A stretch of DNA of 64,000 nucleotides, taken from the NCBI GenBank assembly GCA_031400505.1, contig JANNPZ010000006.1, forward strand, positions 62,001 through 126,000, in the 5' to 3' direction. This document shows positions 45,400-53,821 of the stretch, one piece after another. Under the pieces are notes generated by a model. That model had not been told where the DNA came from and searched no databases. It saw only the letters and a list, made by a program, of their open reading frames with translations. Source of the stretch: JAIYDJ01 sp031400505 (lineage in GTDB: Bacteria; Pseudomonadota; Alphaproteobacteria; Rhodobacterales; Rhodobacteraceae). Every line of letters begins with the position of its first letter. The stretch's first letter is position 1. The position numbers and the translations under genes were made by a program.

Positions 45400-46079
45400 C
45401 TTCTGATCAGTCCGACAAGGCGACCCTGCACCTTGACCATGTGATCGGGAAAGAGCCGCGTTTCGTAGGCCGGATTTGCAGCCTCAAGCGCAATCATGCC
45501 GCCCTTGCGACGAAAACGCTTCAACGTAGCCTCGGCATCTTCGACCAATGCTACGACAATGTCACCGTTTTCGGCCGTGACCTGTTCGCGTATCACCACG
45601 ATATCGCCGTCGTTGATGCCAGCCTCGATCATGGAATCGCCCTTTACTTCAAGCGCATAGTGCTGGGCACTGCCCGACAGCATCGACCCTGGCACCGCTA
45701 CATGATGCGAGACATGCGAAATCGCCTCGATCGGGACCCCGGCTGCGATGCGCCCCATCATCGGGATTTCCAGCGCATGCACAGCGTTGACCGACATCGC
45801 ACCTTTGGGTTGCGGCGGCAGATCGCCATCGATGATACGCGGGGTGAAACCCGGCCGCTCCATCGCCTCTGGCAGTTTCACGATTTCCAATGCGCGTGCG
45901 CGATGAGCCATGCGGCGGATAAAGCCGCGCTCTTCCAATGCCGTGATCAGACGATGAATGCCGGATTTCGACCGCAGATCCAATGCGTCTTTCATTTCAT
46001 CAAACGACGGCGGGACCCCATCGCGATCCAAGCGTTGTTTGATGAAATCCAGCAGTTCCAACTGTTTGCGCGTCAGCAT
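45393..46079 (-). CDS. lexA: LexA repressor
   Basis: This is a 228-aa SOS repressor. The winged HTH is MLTRKQLELLDFIKQRLDRD, then GVPPSFDEMKDALDLRSKSG. The self-cleavage site is Ala-Gly in GRIAAGVP. The catalytic Ser is in VKGDSMIEAG and the catalytic Lys in EDAEATLKRF of the S24 peptidase domain. Start at MLTRKQ (46079) fits the family; the longer frame upstream crosses the SOS box and is rejected. A GTTC-N7-GTTC box lies 55 nt upstream of the start, the alphaproteobacterial type of LexA autoregulation. Confidence 0.97.
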   Translation of the reverse strand: MLTRKQLELLDFIKQRLDRDGVPPSFDEMKDALDLRSKSGIHRLITALEERGFIRRMAHRARALEIVKLPEAMERPGFTPRIIDGDLPPQPKGAMSVNAVHALEIPMMGRIAAGVPIEAISHVSHHVAVPGSMLSGSAQHYALEVKGDSMIEAGINDGDIVVIREQVTAENGDIVVALVEDAEATLKRFRRKGGMIALEAANPAYETRLFPDHMVKVQGRLVGLIRSY

Positions 46080-46133
46080 TGGGATACCCGACCTGTATGA
46101 TCCGCCAAGTTTGCCACCCGGTGTTAACACAAT

Positions 46134-46148
46134 GTTCTGCCCGCGTTC
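46134..46148 (+). promoter_or_regulatory. LexA (SOS) box GTTC-N7-GTTC
   Basis: GTTC (46134-46137), seven bases TGCCCGC, GTTC (46145-46148): an exact direct repeat matching the alphaproteobacterial LexA site, as described in Rhodobacter. It lies between lexA and moeA, nearer lexA, in the expected autoregulation position. moeA is on the same strand as lexA and ends just upstream, so only lexA is likely controlled. Confidence 0.9.
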
Positions 46149-46182
46149 TCGGTTTGTGTCAAGTCCTTTGCAAAGACACAAC

Positions 46183-47361
46183 CTATAGGGGCAGATATTC
46201 CACCAACGCCCCCGCCTTTTGGGCGCTGTCATTGGCCGGGCGCACCAACAATGCGTCTGCCTGCGCCAGCACCCCCATCAATGCGCTGTCCTGCCGGTCG
46301 AAAGGCGTGATCGAGGGCAACCCTTCGGCTTCAATAAGTTTCGCCCGCATGTAGTGCGCGCGCGGTCCGTTTGGTCCGTTGGCTGCGGCCAGAATGGCAC
46401 GCCGATAACGGGGCGCAGGATTGGGGTCTCCCTGCATCGCACGCACCATCGGCAGCACGAACAGATGCGCGCAGACGACGGCCGACACCGGATTTCCCGG
46501 AAGCCCCAGCATTGGAACGCCAGAAAGCCTGCCCCCTATCAAAGGCTTGCCGGGGCGCATGGCGATGCGCCAGAAAGACTTCTGAAACCCCAGACTTTCG
46601 GCTGCCTGGGCAACAACGTCGTGGTCGCCTACCGATGCGCCGCCAATGGTAATGACCATGTCTGCCGATGCGGCGAGGGTCAGCACCATGCGCAAATCCG
46701 CAATCGTGTCGCGGGCGATTGGCAGAAGCCGCACTGTTGCTCCGGCCTCTTCAAGCAAAGCCGCTATGGCAAAGCTGTTGGACGCAATAATCTGATCGGG
46801 GCGCGGATTTTCGCCGGGCATCACCAATTCGTCACCCGTGGCGATGATGGCCACCACAGGACGGCGCGTGACGGTGACGTTCGGTATGTTCATCGCTGCA
46901 AGCAAGCCAAGATCGTTCGGCCGCAGACACCGCGGGGACAAAACGTCGCCTGCGCGAAAATCCTGACCCATAGGGCGGATGTGAAGGGCGGCTTCCACCT
47001 CGGGTTTAACCGCTATTTCAGACCCTTGACGTTCGACGTCTTCCTGAATGACAACGCGTGTGGCCGCGGCCGGCACCGGTGCGCCGGTGAAGATGCGCAC
47101 AGCCTGGCCGGGTCGGAGCACGCCTGAAAAGGCATGGCCGGCGCCCGCCTCGCCGATGACGCTGAACCGCTCGCCCGGTGCCGGATCGCCTATGATCACA
47201 TAGCCATCCATCGCCGACGCGTTGAACGGGGGCTGGTTCACCTTGGCCCGGGCCGGTGTTGCCATCCAGCGGCCCATCGCCTGCCGCAGCGGGATGGATT
47301 CAACGGACAACGGGCCGACCAACGCAAGGCAGCGGTCGAGAGCCTCTTCAACCGAAATCAT
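46183..47361 (-). CDS. moeA: Molybdopterin molybdenumtransferase MoeA
   Basis: This 392-aa protein inserts molybdenum into adenylylated molybdopterin. It has SAMDGYVI near residue 48, the MoeA/MogA-type core with VVAIIATGDELVMPGENPRP near residue 175, ITIGGASVGDHD near 240 and MLGLPGNPVSAVVC near 287. Its ATG (47361) overlaps the moaC stop by one base (TGATG); a GTG three bases earlier is also possible. It ends the trpG-trpD-trpC-moaC-moeA run. Confidence 0.95.
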   Translation of the reverse strand: MISVEEALDRCLALVGPLSVESIPLRQAMGRWMATPARAKVNQPPFNASAMDGYVIIGDPAPGERFSVIGEAGAGHAFSGVLRPGQAVRIFTGAPVPAAATRVVIQEDVERQGSEIAVKPEVEAALHIRPMGQDFRAGDVLSPRCLRPNDLGLLAAMNIPNVTVTRRPVVAIIATGDELVMPGENPRPDQIIASNSFAIAALLEEAGATVRLLPIARDTIADLRMVLTLAASADMVITIGGASVGDHDVVAQAAESLGFQKSFWRIAMRPGKPLIGGRLSGVPMLGLPGNPVSAVVCAHLFVLPMVRAMQGDPNPAPRYRRAILAAANGPNGPRAHYMRAKLIEAEGLPSITPFDRQDSALMGVLAQADALLVRPANDSAQKAGALVEYLPL

Positions 47362-47834
47362 CACGTTGCCTCGTAACGCCCGGATTTACCGCCATCTTTC
47401 AAGATCACGCAGATGCCATCGATCGTCATTGATTTTTCAGCGGCCTTCAACATGTCATAGACGGTCAGACAGGCAACCGACACGGCGGTCAACGCTTCCA
47501 TTTCCACGCCGGTCCGGCCGGTTGTCTTGACCGTGGCCTCGATGCGGACGCCCGGCAGATCCGGATCGGCCGTCAGGCGCAACGATACCGCGGAAATCGG
47601 CAGCGGGTGACACAACGGTATCAGGTCTGCAGTGCGCTTTGCCGCCATGATGCCAGCAAGGCGCGCCGTGCCAAGAACGTCGCCCTTTTTTGCGGTGCCG
47701 GCCTGAACCAGTGCTAGGGTTTGCGGCAGCATCCGAACCGCCCCGGTGGCAACAGCAATCCTGTGCGTCACGGATTTCTCTGTTACATCAACCATATGCG
47801 CCTGCCCACTGGCATCGAAATGCGACAACGTCAT
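47361..47834 (-). CDS. moaC: Cyclic pyranopterin monophosphate synthase MoaC
   Basis: This 157-aa protein acts with MoaA to make cyclic pyranopterin monophosphate, the first molybdenum-cofactor intermediate. Family marks are MVDVTEKSVTHRIA near residue 12, KRTADLIPLCHPLPIS near 71, and GVEMEALTAVSVACLTVYDM near 113 with KAAEKSM. It is the usual length. The overlap with trpC (ATGA) links cofactor and tryptophan genes in one transcript, a known gene order in this family. Confidence 0.97.
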   Translation of the reverse strand: MTLSHFDASGQAHMVDVTEKSVTHRIAVATGAVRMLPQTLALVQAGTAKKGDVLGTARLAGIMAAKRTADLIPLCHPLPISAVSLRLTADPDLPGVRIEATVKTTGRTGVEMEALTAVSVACLTVYDMLKAAEKSMTIDGICVILKDGGKSGRYEAT

Positions 47835-48643
47835 AGCCCACCTTGCGCGATCAGCGGACGCGAAAGCAGGGTCCGCGTTGCAGCTTCGACATCGGGTTGA
47901 CGCATCAATGCCTCGCCAATCAAGAAACAGCGCGCACCGTAGGCCGCAAGGTCGGCAAGGTCACCTGGTGTGTAAAGGCCACTTTCCGACACGATCAGCC
48001 GGTCTTCGGGCACCCGACGCGCAAGGTCGCGCGTGGTGTCCAGTGTCACCTCGAACGAATGCAGGTTTCGGTTGTTGATGCCGATCATCGGTGATTTCAA
48101 CAGGGTTGCACGGTCAAGTTCGCTGCGGTCATGAACTTCGATCAGGACGTCCATCTTCCAGCCCATCGCGGCGGACTCCAGTTCTGCTGCCTGTGCGTCC
48201 GACACCGAAGCAAGGATGATCAGGATGCAATCGGCGTGCAGGGCGCGTGATTCTGCGACCTGCCAGGGATCGTAGAGGAAATCCTTGCGCAGACAGGGCA
48301 GTTTCACGGCATTGGACGCAGCCAGCAAAAAGCTGTCATCACCCTGAAAGGACGGGCCATCCGTCAACACAGACAGACAGGTGGCTCCTCCTTCGGCATA
48401 GGCGCGGGCCAATGCGGGCGGATCGAAATCGGCGCGAATCAAGCCTTTGGATGGCGACGCCTTCTTGATCTCTGCGATCAGACCGTAGCCTGTGTTCGCG
48501 GCCTCGCGCAGGGCTGTGACAAAGCCGCGCGGCGGGGGTGCCGCGCGGGCCTGCTCTTCGACCACGGCAAGAGGGCGCAGCACCTTGCGGGCGGCAACGT
48601 CGGCGAGTTTATAGGTCTTGATGCGATCAAGGATTGTGCTCAT
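47831..48643 (-). CDS. trpC: Indole-3-glycerol phosphate synthase
   Basis: This 270-aa TIM-barrel enzyme converts CdRP to indole-3-glycerol phosphate. Conserved blocks are LIAEIKKASPSKGLIRADFD near residue 56, LRKDFLYDPWQV near 119, IGINNRNLHSFEVTLDTTRD near 193 and LIVSESGLYTPGDLADL near 225. Length is typical of the single-domain enzyme. It lies 36 nt after trpD and overlaps moaC by 4 nt. Confidence 0.97.
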   Translation of the reverse strand: MSTILDRIKTYKLADVAARKVLRPLAVVEEQARAAPPPRGFVTALREAANTGYGLIAEIKKASPSKGLIRADFDPPALARAYAEGGATCLSVLTDGPSFQGDDSFLLAASNAVKLPCLRKDFLYDPWQVAESRALHADCILIILASVSDAQAAELESAAMGWKMDVLIEVHDRSELDRATLLKSPMIGINNRNLHSFEVTLDTTRDLARRVPEDRLIVSESGLYTPGDLADLAAYGARCFLIGEALMRQPDVEAATRTLLSRPLIAQGGL

Positions 48644-48679
48644 GGCGCAGGACTAGCCGTTTGGGGGCGGGAAAGGAAG

Positions 48680-49693
48680 TCAGGCATGGGTCAGCGCGGC
48701 AAGGCTTGCGACTTTGCCACGTGCCGTACCGGAATCGATGCTGTGGGCCGCAACCGCGACGCCGTCGGTCAGGCTGGCGACATGGCCCGCGACGATCAGG
48801 GCGGCGGCGGCATTGAACAGCACAGCATCGCGATACGCCCCGGCATGACCATCCATCAGGGCGCGAAACGCCACGGCATTCTCGGCCGGCGCGCCGCCAA
48901 GCAGGTCTGAAAACGGGTGCGTGGGCAAACCCGCATCCGACGGGCGCAGCGTGAACTCACGGATATGGCCCTGATCCAGCGCAACAACCGCCGTCGGTTC
49001 GCTGATCGAGATTTCGTCGGTCCCATCGCCGCCATGGACGAGCCAGGCCGTTTCGGACCCCAACGCGCGCAGGGTTTCGGCCATCGGGCGGATCAGCGCG
49101 GCAGAGAAAGCGCCGGTGAGTTGCCGCTTGACGCCGGCAGGGTTGGTCAACGGCCCGAGGATGTTGAAAATGGTGCGGGTACCAAGTTCTGCGCGGATCG
49201 GGCCCACGTGCCGCATCGCGGGGTGGTGCATGGGTGCCATCATAAAGCCGATGCCATGATCGGTCAGACAGCGTTGCACCAGTTCGGGCCCGATCATGAT
49301 GTTCAGGCCAAGTTCGGTCAAGACATCTGCCGCGCCGGACTTTGACGACAGATTGCGGTTGCCATGTTTTGCAACCGTCACGCCGGCGCCTGCCACGACA
49401 AACGCAGCGGCAGTCGAGATGTTCAGCGTGCCTTTGCCGTCGCCTCCGGTACCTACGATGTCGATCGCACCGGCAGGGGCGATGACGGGGTTGCATTTCG
49501 CGCGCATCACCGAAGCTGCGGCGGCATATTCATCCACGGTTTCGCCGCGTGTCCGCAGGGCCATCAGAAACCCCCCCATCTGGGCCGGAGTGGCGGCACC
49601 TTCAAACAGGGCGGTGAACGCTGCCACGGCCTCGTCGCGGGTCAGGGGGCGCGTGGCTGCAATGCCCACCAGCGGCTTCAGGCTGTCGGTCAT
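48680..49693 (-). CDS. trpD: Anthranilate phosphoribosyltransferase
   Basis: This 337-aa enzyme transfers phosphoribosyl from PRPP to anthranilate. It has VDIVGTGGDGKGTLNIST near residue 80, AKHGNRNLSSKSGAADVL near 110 and PMHHPAMRHVGPIRAELGTR near 157, all active-site segments of the family. Its start overlaps the trpG stop by 4 nt, giving a trpG-trpD-trpC unit. Confidence 0.97.
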   Translation of the reverse strand: MTDSLKPLVGIAATRPLTRDEAVAAFTALFEGAATPAQMGGFLMALRTRGETVDEYAAAASVMRAKCNPVIAPAGAIDIVGTGGDGKGTLNISTAAAFVVAGAGVTVAKHGNRNLSSKSGAADVLTELGLNIMIGPELVQRCLTDHGIGFMMAPMHHPAMRHVGPIRAELGTRTIFNILGPLTNPAGVKRQLTGAFSAALIRPMAETLRALGSETAWLVHGGDGTDEISISEPTAVVALDQGHIREFTLRPSDAGLPTHPFSDLLGGAPAENAVAFRALMDGHAGAYRDAVLFNAAAALIVAGHVASLTDGVAVAAHSIDSGTARGKVASLAALTHA

Positions 49694-50277
49694 GCCGGGA
49701 CGACCGATTTTGCCGCGTCAAGGAAGTTGCGCAGCAGATGATGGCCGTGTTCGGAGGCAATGCTTTCAGGGTGAAACTGCACGCCTTCGATCGGCAGGCT
49801 GCGGTGTCGAAGCCCCATGATAGTCCCATCAGCCAGCCATGCGGTGACTTCAAGGCTTGCGGGCAAGGTCGCGCGATCCACGATCAGGCTGTGATACCGC
49901 GTTGCAAGAAAAGGCGTTGGCAGGTTCGCAAAGACGCCTGCGCCCGCGTGCGCTATCGACCCCATCTTGCCATGCACGATTTCATGGCAACGCACGACGT
50001 TGCCGCCAAAGGCTTGTCCGATGGTCTGATGGCCGAGGCAGACACCGAGGAGGGGTATGCGCGCCTCGGCTGCGGCAAGGGTAAGTGGCAGGCAGATGCC
50101 TGCGGCCGAAGGATCGCAAGGACCGGGCGACAACACAATTGCCTTCGGGCGCAAGGCCATGGCCGCCTGAACATCCACCGCATCGTTGCGCAGCACGCGG
50201 ATATCCGCCCCCAACTCGCCCAGATAGTGGACAAGATTGTAGGTAAAGCTGTCGTAGTTGTCGATCAGAAGCAGCAT
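49690..50277 (-). CDS. trpG: Anthranilate synthase glutamine amidotransferase component (TrpG/PabA)
   Basis: This 195-aa class I glutamine amidotransferase has the nucleophile Cys in LLGVCLGHQTIGQAFGG near residue 80 and the His-x-Glu in GVQFHPESIASEHG near 170. It supplies ammonia to TrpE (and in many bacteria PabB). It heads the trpG-trpD-trpC-moaC-moeA run; trpE lies 2 kb away in the same orientation, with the deacetylase gene on the opposite strand between them. Confidence 0.95.
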   Translation of the reverse strand: MLLLIDNYDSFTYNLVHYLGELGADIRVLRNDAVDVQAAMALRPKAIVLSPGPCDPSAAGICLPLTLAAAEARIPLLGVCLGHQTIGQAFGGNVVRCHEIVHGKMGSIAHAGAGVFANLPTPFLATRYHSLIVDRATLPASLEVTAWLADGTIMGLRHRSLPIEGVQFHPESIASEHGHHLLRNFLDAAKSVVPA

Positions 50278-50402
50278 ATTGCAGGGCCTTGGCGGATAGG
50301 GGATAAAGAATTGCGTCGTCTCGGTCTACATGGGGCCAGCAGCAATGGGGCGTCAAGAGCACGCGGCGTTGAGAGACGCGGCATAGCGGGTGGGGGAAGC
50401 GG

Positions 50403-52124
50403 TTGATCCGGGGTTTTGTGGCAGGGGTGGCTTGGGGCAGCGTCGTTGCTGGATTGGGGCTGGTGGTGATATCGCAGGTTGCGCCGCGATCCGTGCAGGA
50501 TGTCGGGGTTTTGGCAACTGAAACACCGGTTGTGGGCAACAATGGTGTGTCGACGGGGCAGGAGACTGGCGATGCCGTTCCGGTGCCCGCGGTTCCGGTG
50601 GCCCCCGTTCCAGAACCCGTGCTTCCAGAACCCACCGTCCCGGAACCTCCGCTTCCCGAACCCTCAGCCCCGGTGCCCGCAACCCCAGTGCCCGCAAACC
50701 TGGGCGCGGTGTCCGAACCGGCTGCGGCCATTGACGTGCCGCAGGCACCGACAGCCACTGGGGCGCCCGACTTGGCCGGCTCTGGGGGTGCGCCAACCGT
50801 CGATCCGGTCATCACGACGGCCGATGCACCGCCACCAGCCAAGTTGGCACCCGCCCCGGAAGTGCCTGCAGATGTCCTTTCGGCGTCCGATCCGCCCGTG
50901 GCTGGCGTTGTCGCTGATTTTGCCGCGCTGCCGGAACTTCCCGAATCGATCCAGCCGGTGGTGCCACAAGCGCCCGCGGGCCTGGTTGCACCGGACGCTG
51001 TCCCTTCCGCTGCCGTCACGGCCGTTGATGTGCCGCCGCCCCCGGCGCAGGAAGTCTTGCTGGAACCTTCGCCCGCACCGCGCGCCGACCCCGCTCCGGC
51101 ACGGGTAGCGCCAGAGCAAACCCCCGGCCCGGTTGCAGTCCCGGCGCCCGCAACGGCCCAGCCCGTTCCCGACCTTGCGCCCGATCTGCCAGTGGCCAAA
51201 CCCTTGCCGCCGCCCCTGCAGCAGGCCGAACTCGATGTGGCAGAACCGGACGGGCAGACCGACGAGGCACCGGACCCGGGTCTGCAACCGGTCAAGCCGA
51301 TCATTTCCGACGGTGCTGCACGCACCCTGGCCCCGGACGAAGGATTGCCCGGCACCGACGGCGTGAAGGTTGGTCAGTTGCCCAAGATCGTGCCGGCAGA
51401 TGTGCCTGTCGCGACAGAAGGCGCGGCGCAATTGGTGCCGGATGCAAATGCCCCTCCGATAGAGCGGTTCGCGCGGGCGTTCGAAAATCCCGACGGCAAG
51501 CCGTTGTTTGCAGTCTTGCTGCGCGACACGGGCGCGCCGGAACTGGATAGGGCGGCCCTTGCGCAGATCGCCTTTCCCGTCACCTTCGTCATCGATCCGC
51601 TGACGCCGGGGGCTGCGGCTGCTGCGGAGATCTATCGCGGGGCCGGTCAGGAAGTTCTGATGCTGGCCAGTGGTATCCCGCAAGGCGCAACGGCCAGCGA
51701 TCTTGAACAGAGTTTTCAGGCAATGGCGGGGGTATTGCCGCAATCGGTGGGAATGATCGACCAAAGCAGCGATGGTTTTCAAGGCAATCGCCCGCTTGCG
51801 GCGCAGGTCGTTCCGTTGCTGGCTGCGCAGGGGCGCGGGCTGGTGACTTTTGACGCGGGCCTGAACGCTGCCGATCAGGAAGCGCGGCGGGCAGAACTGC
51901 CATCAGCCCTTGTTTTCCGCAGGCTGGATGCGGACGGAGAGGCGACATCGACCATCCGCCGCTATCTGGACCGCGCCGCATTCAAGGCAGCCCAAGAGGG
52001 GCGCGTCGTTGTGCTGGGTGACGCGCGGCCCGAGACGGTTGCGGCACTGATGGAATGGACCGTCGAAGGGCGCGCAGCATCGGTGGCGTTGGCACCGATC
52101 ACAGCGGTGATGACCGCACCCTGA
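50403..52124 (+). CDS. Divergent polysaccharide deacetylase family protein with Pro-rich spacer
   Basis: This 573-aa protein has an N-terminal membrane anchor (residues 4-26) and a long Ala/Pro/Val-rich region (about 45-330), including PEP-type repeats at about 60-98 that read like PEPVLPEPTVPEPPLPEP. The C-terminal domain (360-570: FAVLLRDTGAPELDRAAL, VTFVIDPLTPG, GMIDQSSDGFQGNR, LVTFDAGLNAA) is of the divergent polysaccharide deacetylase (YibQ) family. The fold is that of NodB-like enzymes; catalytic activity is not proven. Predicted periplasmic, facing the cell wall. The start is TTG at 50403 after GGGGGAAG. It lies between trpG and trpE, a usual arrangement in related genomes. Confidence 0.85.
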   Translation: MIRGFVAGVAWGSVVAGLGLVVISQVAPRSVQDVGVLATETPVVGNNGVSTGQETGDAVPVPAVPVAPVPEPVLPEPTVPEPPLPEPSAPVPATPVPANLGAVSEPAAAIDVPQAPTATGAPDLAGSGGAPTVDPVITTADAPPPAKLAPAPEVPADVLSASDPPVAGVVADFAALPELPESIQPVVPQAPAGLVAPDAVPSAAVTAVDVPPPPAQEVLLEPSPAPRADPAPARVAPEQTPGPVAVPAPATAQPVPDLAPDLPVAKPLPPPLQQAELDVAEPDGQTDEAPDPGLQPVKPIISDGAARTLAPDEGLPGTDGVKVGQLPKIVPADVPVATEGAAQLVPDANAPPIERFARAFENPDGKPLFAVLLRDTGAPELDRAALAQIAFPVTFVIDPLTPGAAAAAEIYRGAGQEVLMLASGIPQGATASDLEQSFQAMAGVLPQSVGMIDQSSDGFQGNRPLAAQVVPLLAAQGRGLVTFDAGLNAADQEARRAELPSALVFRRLDADGEATSTIRRYLDRAAFKAAQEGRVVVLGDARPETVAALMEWTVEGRAASVALAPITAVMTAP

Positions 52125-52173
52125 CGCGAGCTGGGCGCGCTACATTGGCGGGGGCGCATGATGTGCTGGTGGC

Positions 52174-52226
52174 AGCGGGGGTTTCACACCCCCGCACCCC
52201 CGTGGGATATTTGTGCCAATGTGAAG
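52174..52226 (+). repeat. GC-rich GGATATTT-type intergenic element, copy 3
   Basis: Hairpin CGGGGG / TTTCACA / CCCCCG is followed by CACCCCCGTGGGATATTT and GTGCCAATGTGAAG. It matches the reverse complement of the 18.6-kb copy at most positions. It lies after the deacetylase gene stop (50 nt), and 78 nt from the trpE end on the other strand, so it may serve as a convergent-gene separator. Confidence 0.75.
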
Positions 52227-52303
52227 TGGCGGAAGTGGTCGGCTGGGGCGGGTTGCCGGGTTTCCCCGGGGACCAACAAAAACAAGACGCCCATCGCGAG
52301 AGA

Positions 52304-53812
52304 TCAGCTGTTGGCGCGTCTTGCGAAGAGGCCGGCATCTTCGGCGGCGCGACGCAGGGCGCGCGATTTGTTGACCGTTTCCTGGTACTCGGATTCCGGG
52401 TCGCTGTCATAGACAACGCCGCCTCCGGCCTGGATGTAAAGCTGGCCATCCTTCAGCACGGCTGTGCGGAGCGCGATGCAGAAATCCATTTCGCCATTGC
52501 CCGCGAAATACCCGATGCCCCCGCCGTAGATCCCGCGTTTTTCTGGTTCCAGCTCGTCAATGATCTGCATGGCGCGCACTTTTGGCGCGCCTGACACGGT
52601 GCCGGCCGGCAGGCCCGCGAGCAGGGCCGACAGCGCGTCTTCCCCCTCGGCGATCTGGCCGACAACGTTTGAGACGATGTGCATGACATGACTGTAGCGT
52701 TCGATGATGAATTGTTCGGTCGGGCGGACGGTTCCGATCATGGCAACCCGGCCCACATCATTGCGCCCGAGGTCCAGGAGCATCAGATGCTCTGCACGTT
52801 CCTTGGCATCAGCCAGCAGATCGGCTTCAAGGGCGCGATCTTCCTCGGGCGTTGCCCCCCGTTTGCGGGTTCCGGCGATGGGACGCACCGTCACCTCGCC
52901 GTCACGCAACCGGACAAGGATTTCGGGACTGGCGCCGACCACCTGAAAACCGCTGAAGTTGAAGAAGAACATGAAGGGCGAGGGGTTGGTGCGGCGCAAG
53001 CTGCGATAGAAGGCGAAAGGCGGCAGTTCGAAGTTCTGGGTCCAGCGCTGACTGGGCACGACCTGAAAGATGTCGCCGGCGCGGATGTAATCGCGGGCAC
53101 GCTCTACCGCTGCCTTGTAGCCGTCTTGGGTGAAATTGGAAAGTGCCACACCCACGGGTGACGTCTCACCCAGATCGCGCATGGCAGGCGGGCTGCGGTC
53201 AAGGTCACGCATGGCGTCCATCACCCGCTCGGCCGCCTGAGAGTAGGCGGCGCGTGCCGAAAGACCTGACGCAATCCAGGCCGGAGCAACGACGGTCACT
53301 TCGCCCTTTACGCCGTCGAGCACGGCCACCACCGATGGGCGCAAGAGCACGGCGTCGGGAAGTCCAAGGGGATCGGGGTTGATATCGGGCAGATGTTCCA
53401 CAAGACGGATCATGTCGTAGCCAAGATAGCCATAAAGGCCAGACGCAATCGGTGGCAGCCCGTCGGGCAATGTCACGCGGCTTTCCGCGATCAGGGCACG
53501 CAAGCTGTCAAGCGGGGCGGTCGGTTCGCAGATAAACGCAGTTGGATCGAACCGGGCGGCGCGGTTGATCCGGGCCAGCGTTCCGTGGCATTGCCAGACC
53601 AGATCGGGTTTCAGGCCTACCACCGAGTAGCGCCCCCGCACCTCGCCCCCTGTCACCGACTCCAGCAAGAACGTGTCGGTGCGCGCCTCGCCCAGTTTGA
53701 GCATCAAAGACACCGGCGTGTCGAGATCAGCTGCAAGGCGCGCGTAAACCATCTGGTTTTCACCGCGCGCCCAAGCCGCCGCGAACGCTTCAAAGGACGG
53801 TTCCAGTTTCAT
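52304..53812 (-). CDS. trpE: Anthranilate synthase component I
   Basis: This 502-aa enzyme makes anthranilate from chorismate with TrpG. It has the Trp-feedback segment LLESVTGGEVRGRYS near residue 48, the PSQRWTQNFEL and NPSPFMFFFNFSGFQVVGAS blocks near 255-290, PIAGTRKRGATPEEDRALE near 315 and the late GAPKVRAMQIIDELEPEKRG segment near 410. It starts 9 nt after ppiD ends, so it may be co-transcribed with it. No leader peptide with repeated Trp codons is seen. Confidence 0.97.
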   Translation of the reverse strand: MKLEPSFEAFAAAWARGENQMVYARLAADLDTPVSLMLKLGEARTDTFLLESVTGGEVRGRYSVVGLKPDLVWQCHGTLARINRAARFDPTAFICEPTAPLDSLRALIAESRVTLPDGLPPIASGLYGYLGYDMIRLVEHLPDINPDPLGLPDAVLLRPSVVAVLDGVKGEVTVVAPAWIASGLSARAAYSQAAERVMDAMRDLDRSPPAMRDLGETSPVGVALSNFTQDGYKAAVERARDYIRAGDIFQVVPSQRWTQNFELPPFAFYRSLRRTNPSPFMFFFNFSGFQVVGASPEILVRLRDGEVTVRPIAGTRKRGATPEEDRALEADLLADAKERAEHLMLLDLGRNDVGRVAMIGTVRPTEQFIIERYSHVMHIVSNVVGQIAEGEDALSALLAGLPAGTVSGAPKVRAMQIIDELEPEKRGIYGGGIGYFAGNGEMDFCIALRTAVLKDGQLYIQAGGGVVYDSDPESEYQETVNKSRALRRAAEDAGLFARRANS

Positions 53813-53821
53813 CTCCGGGGG

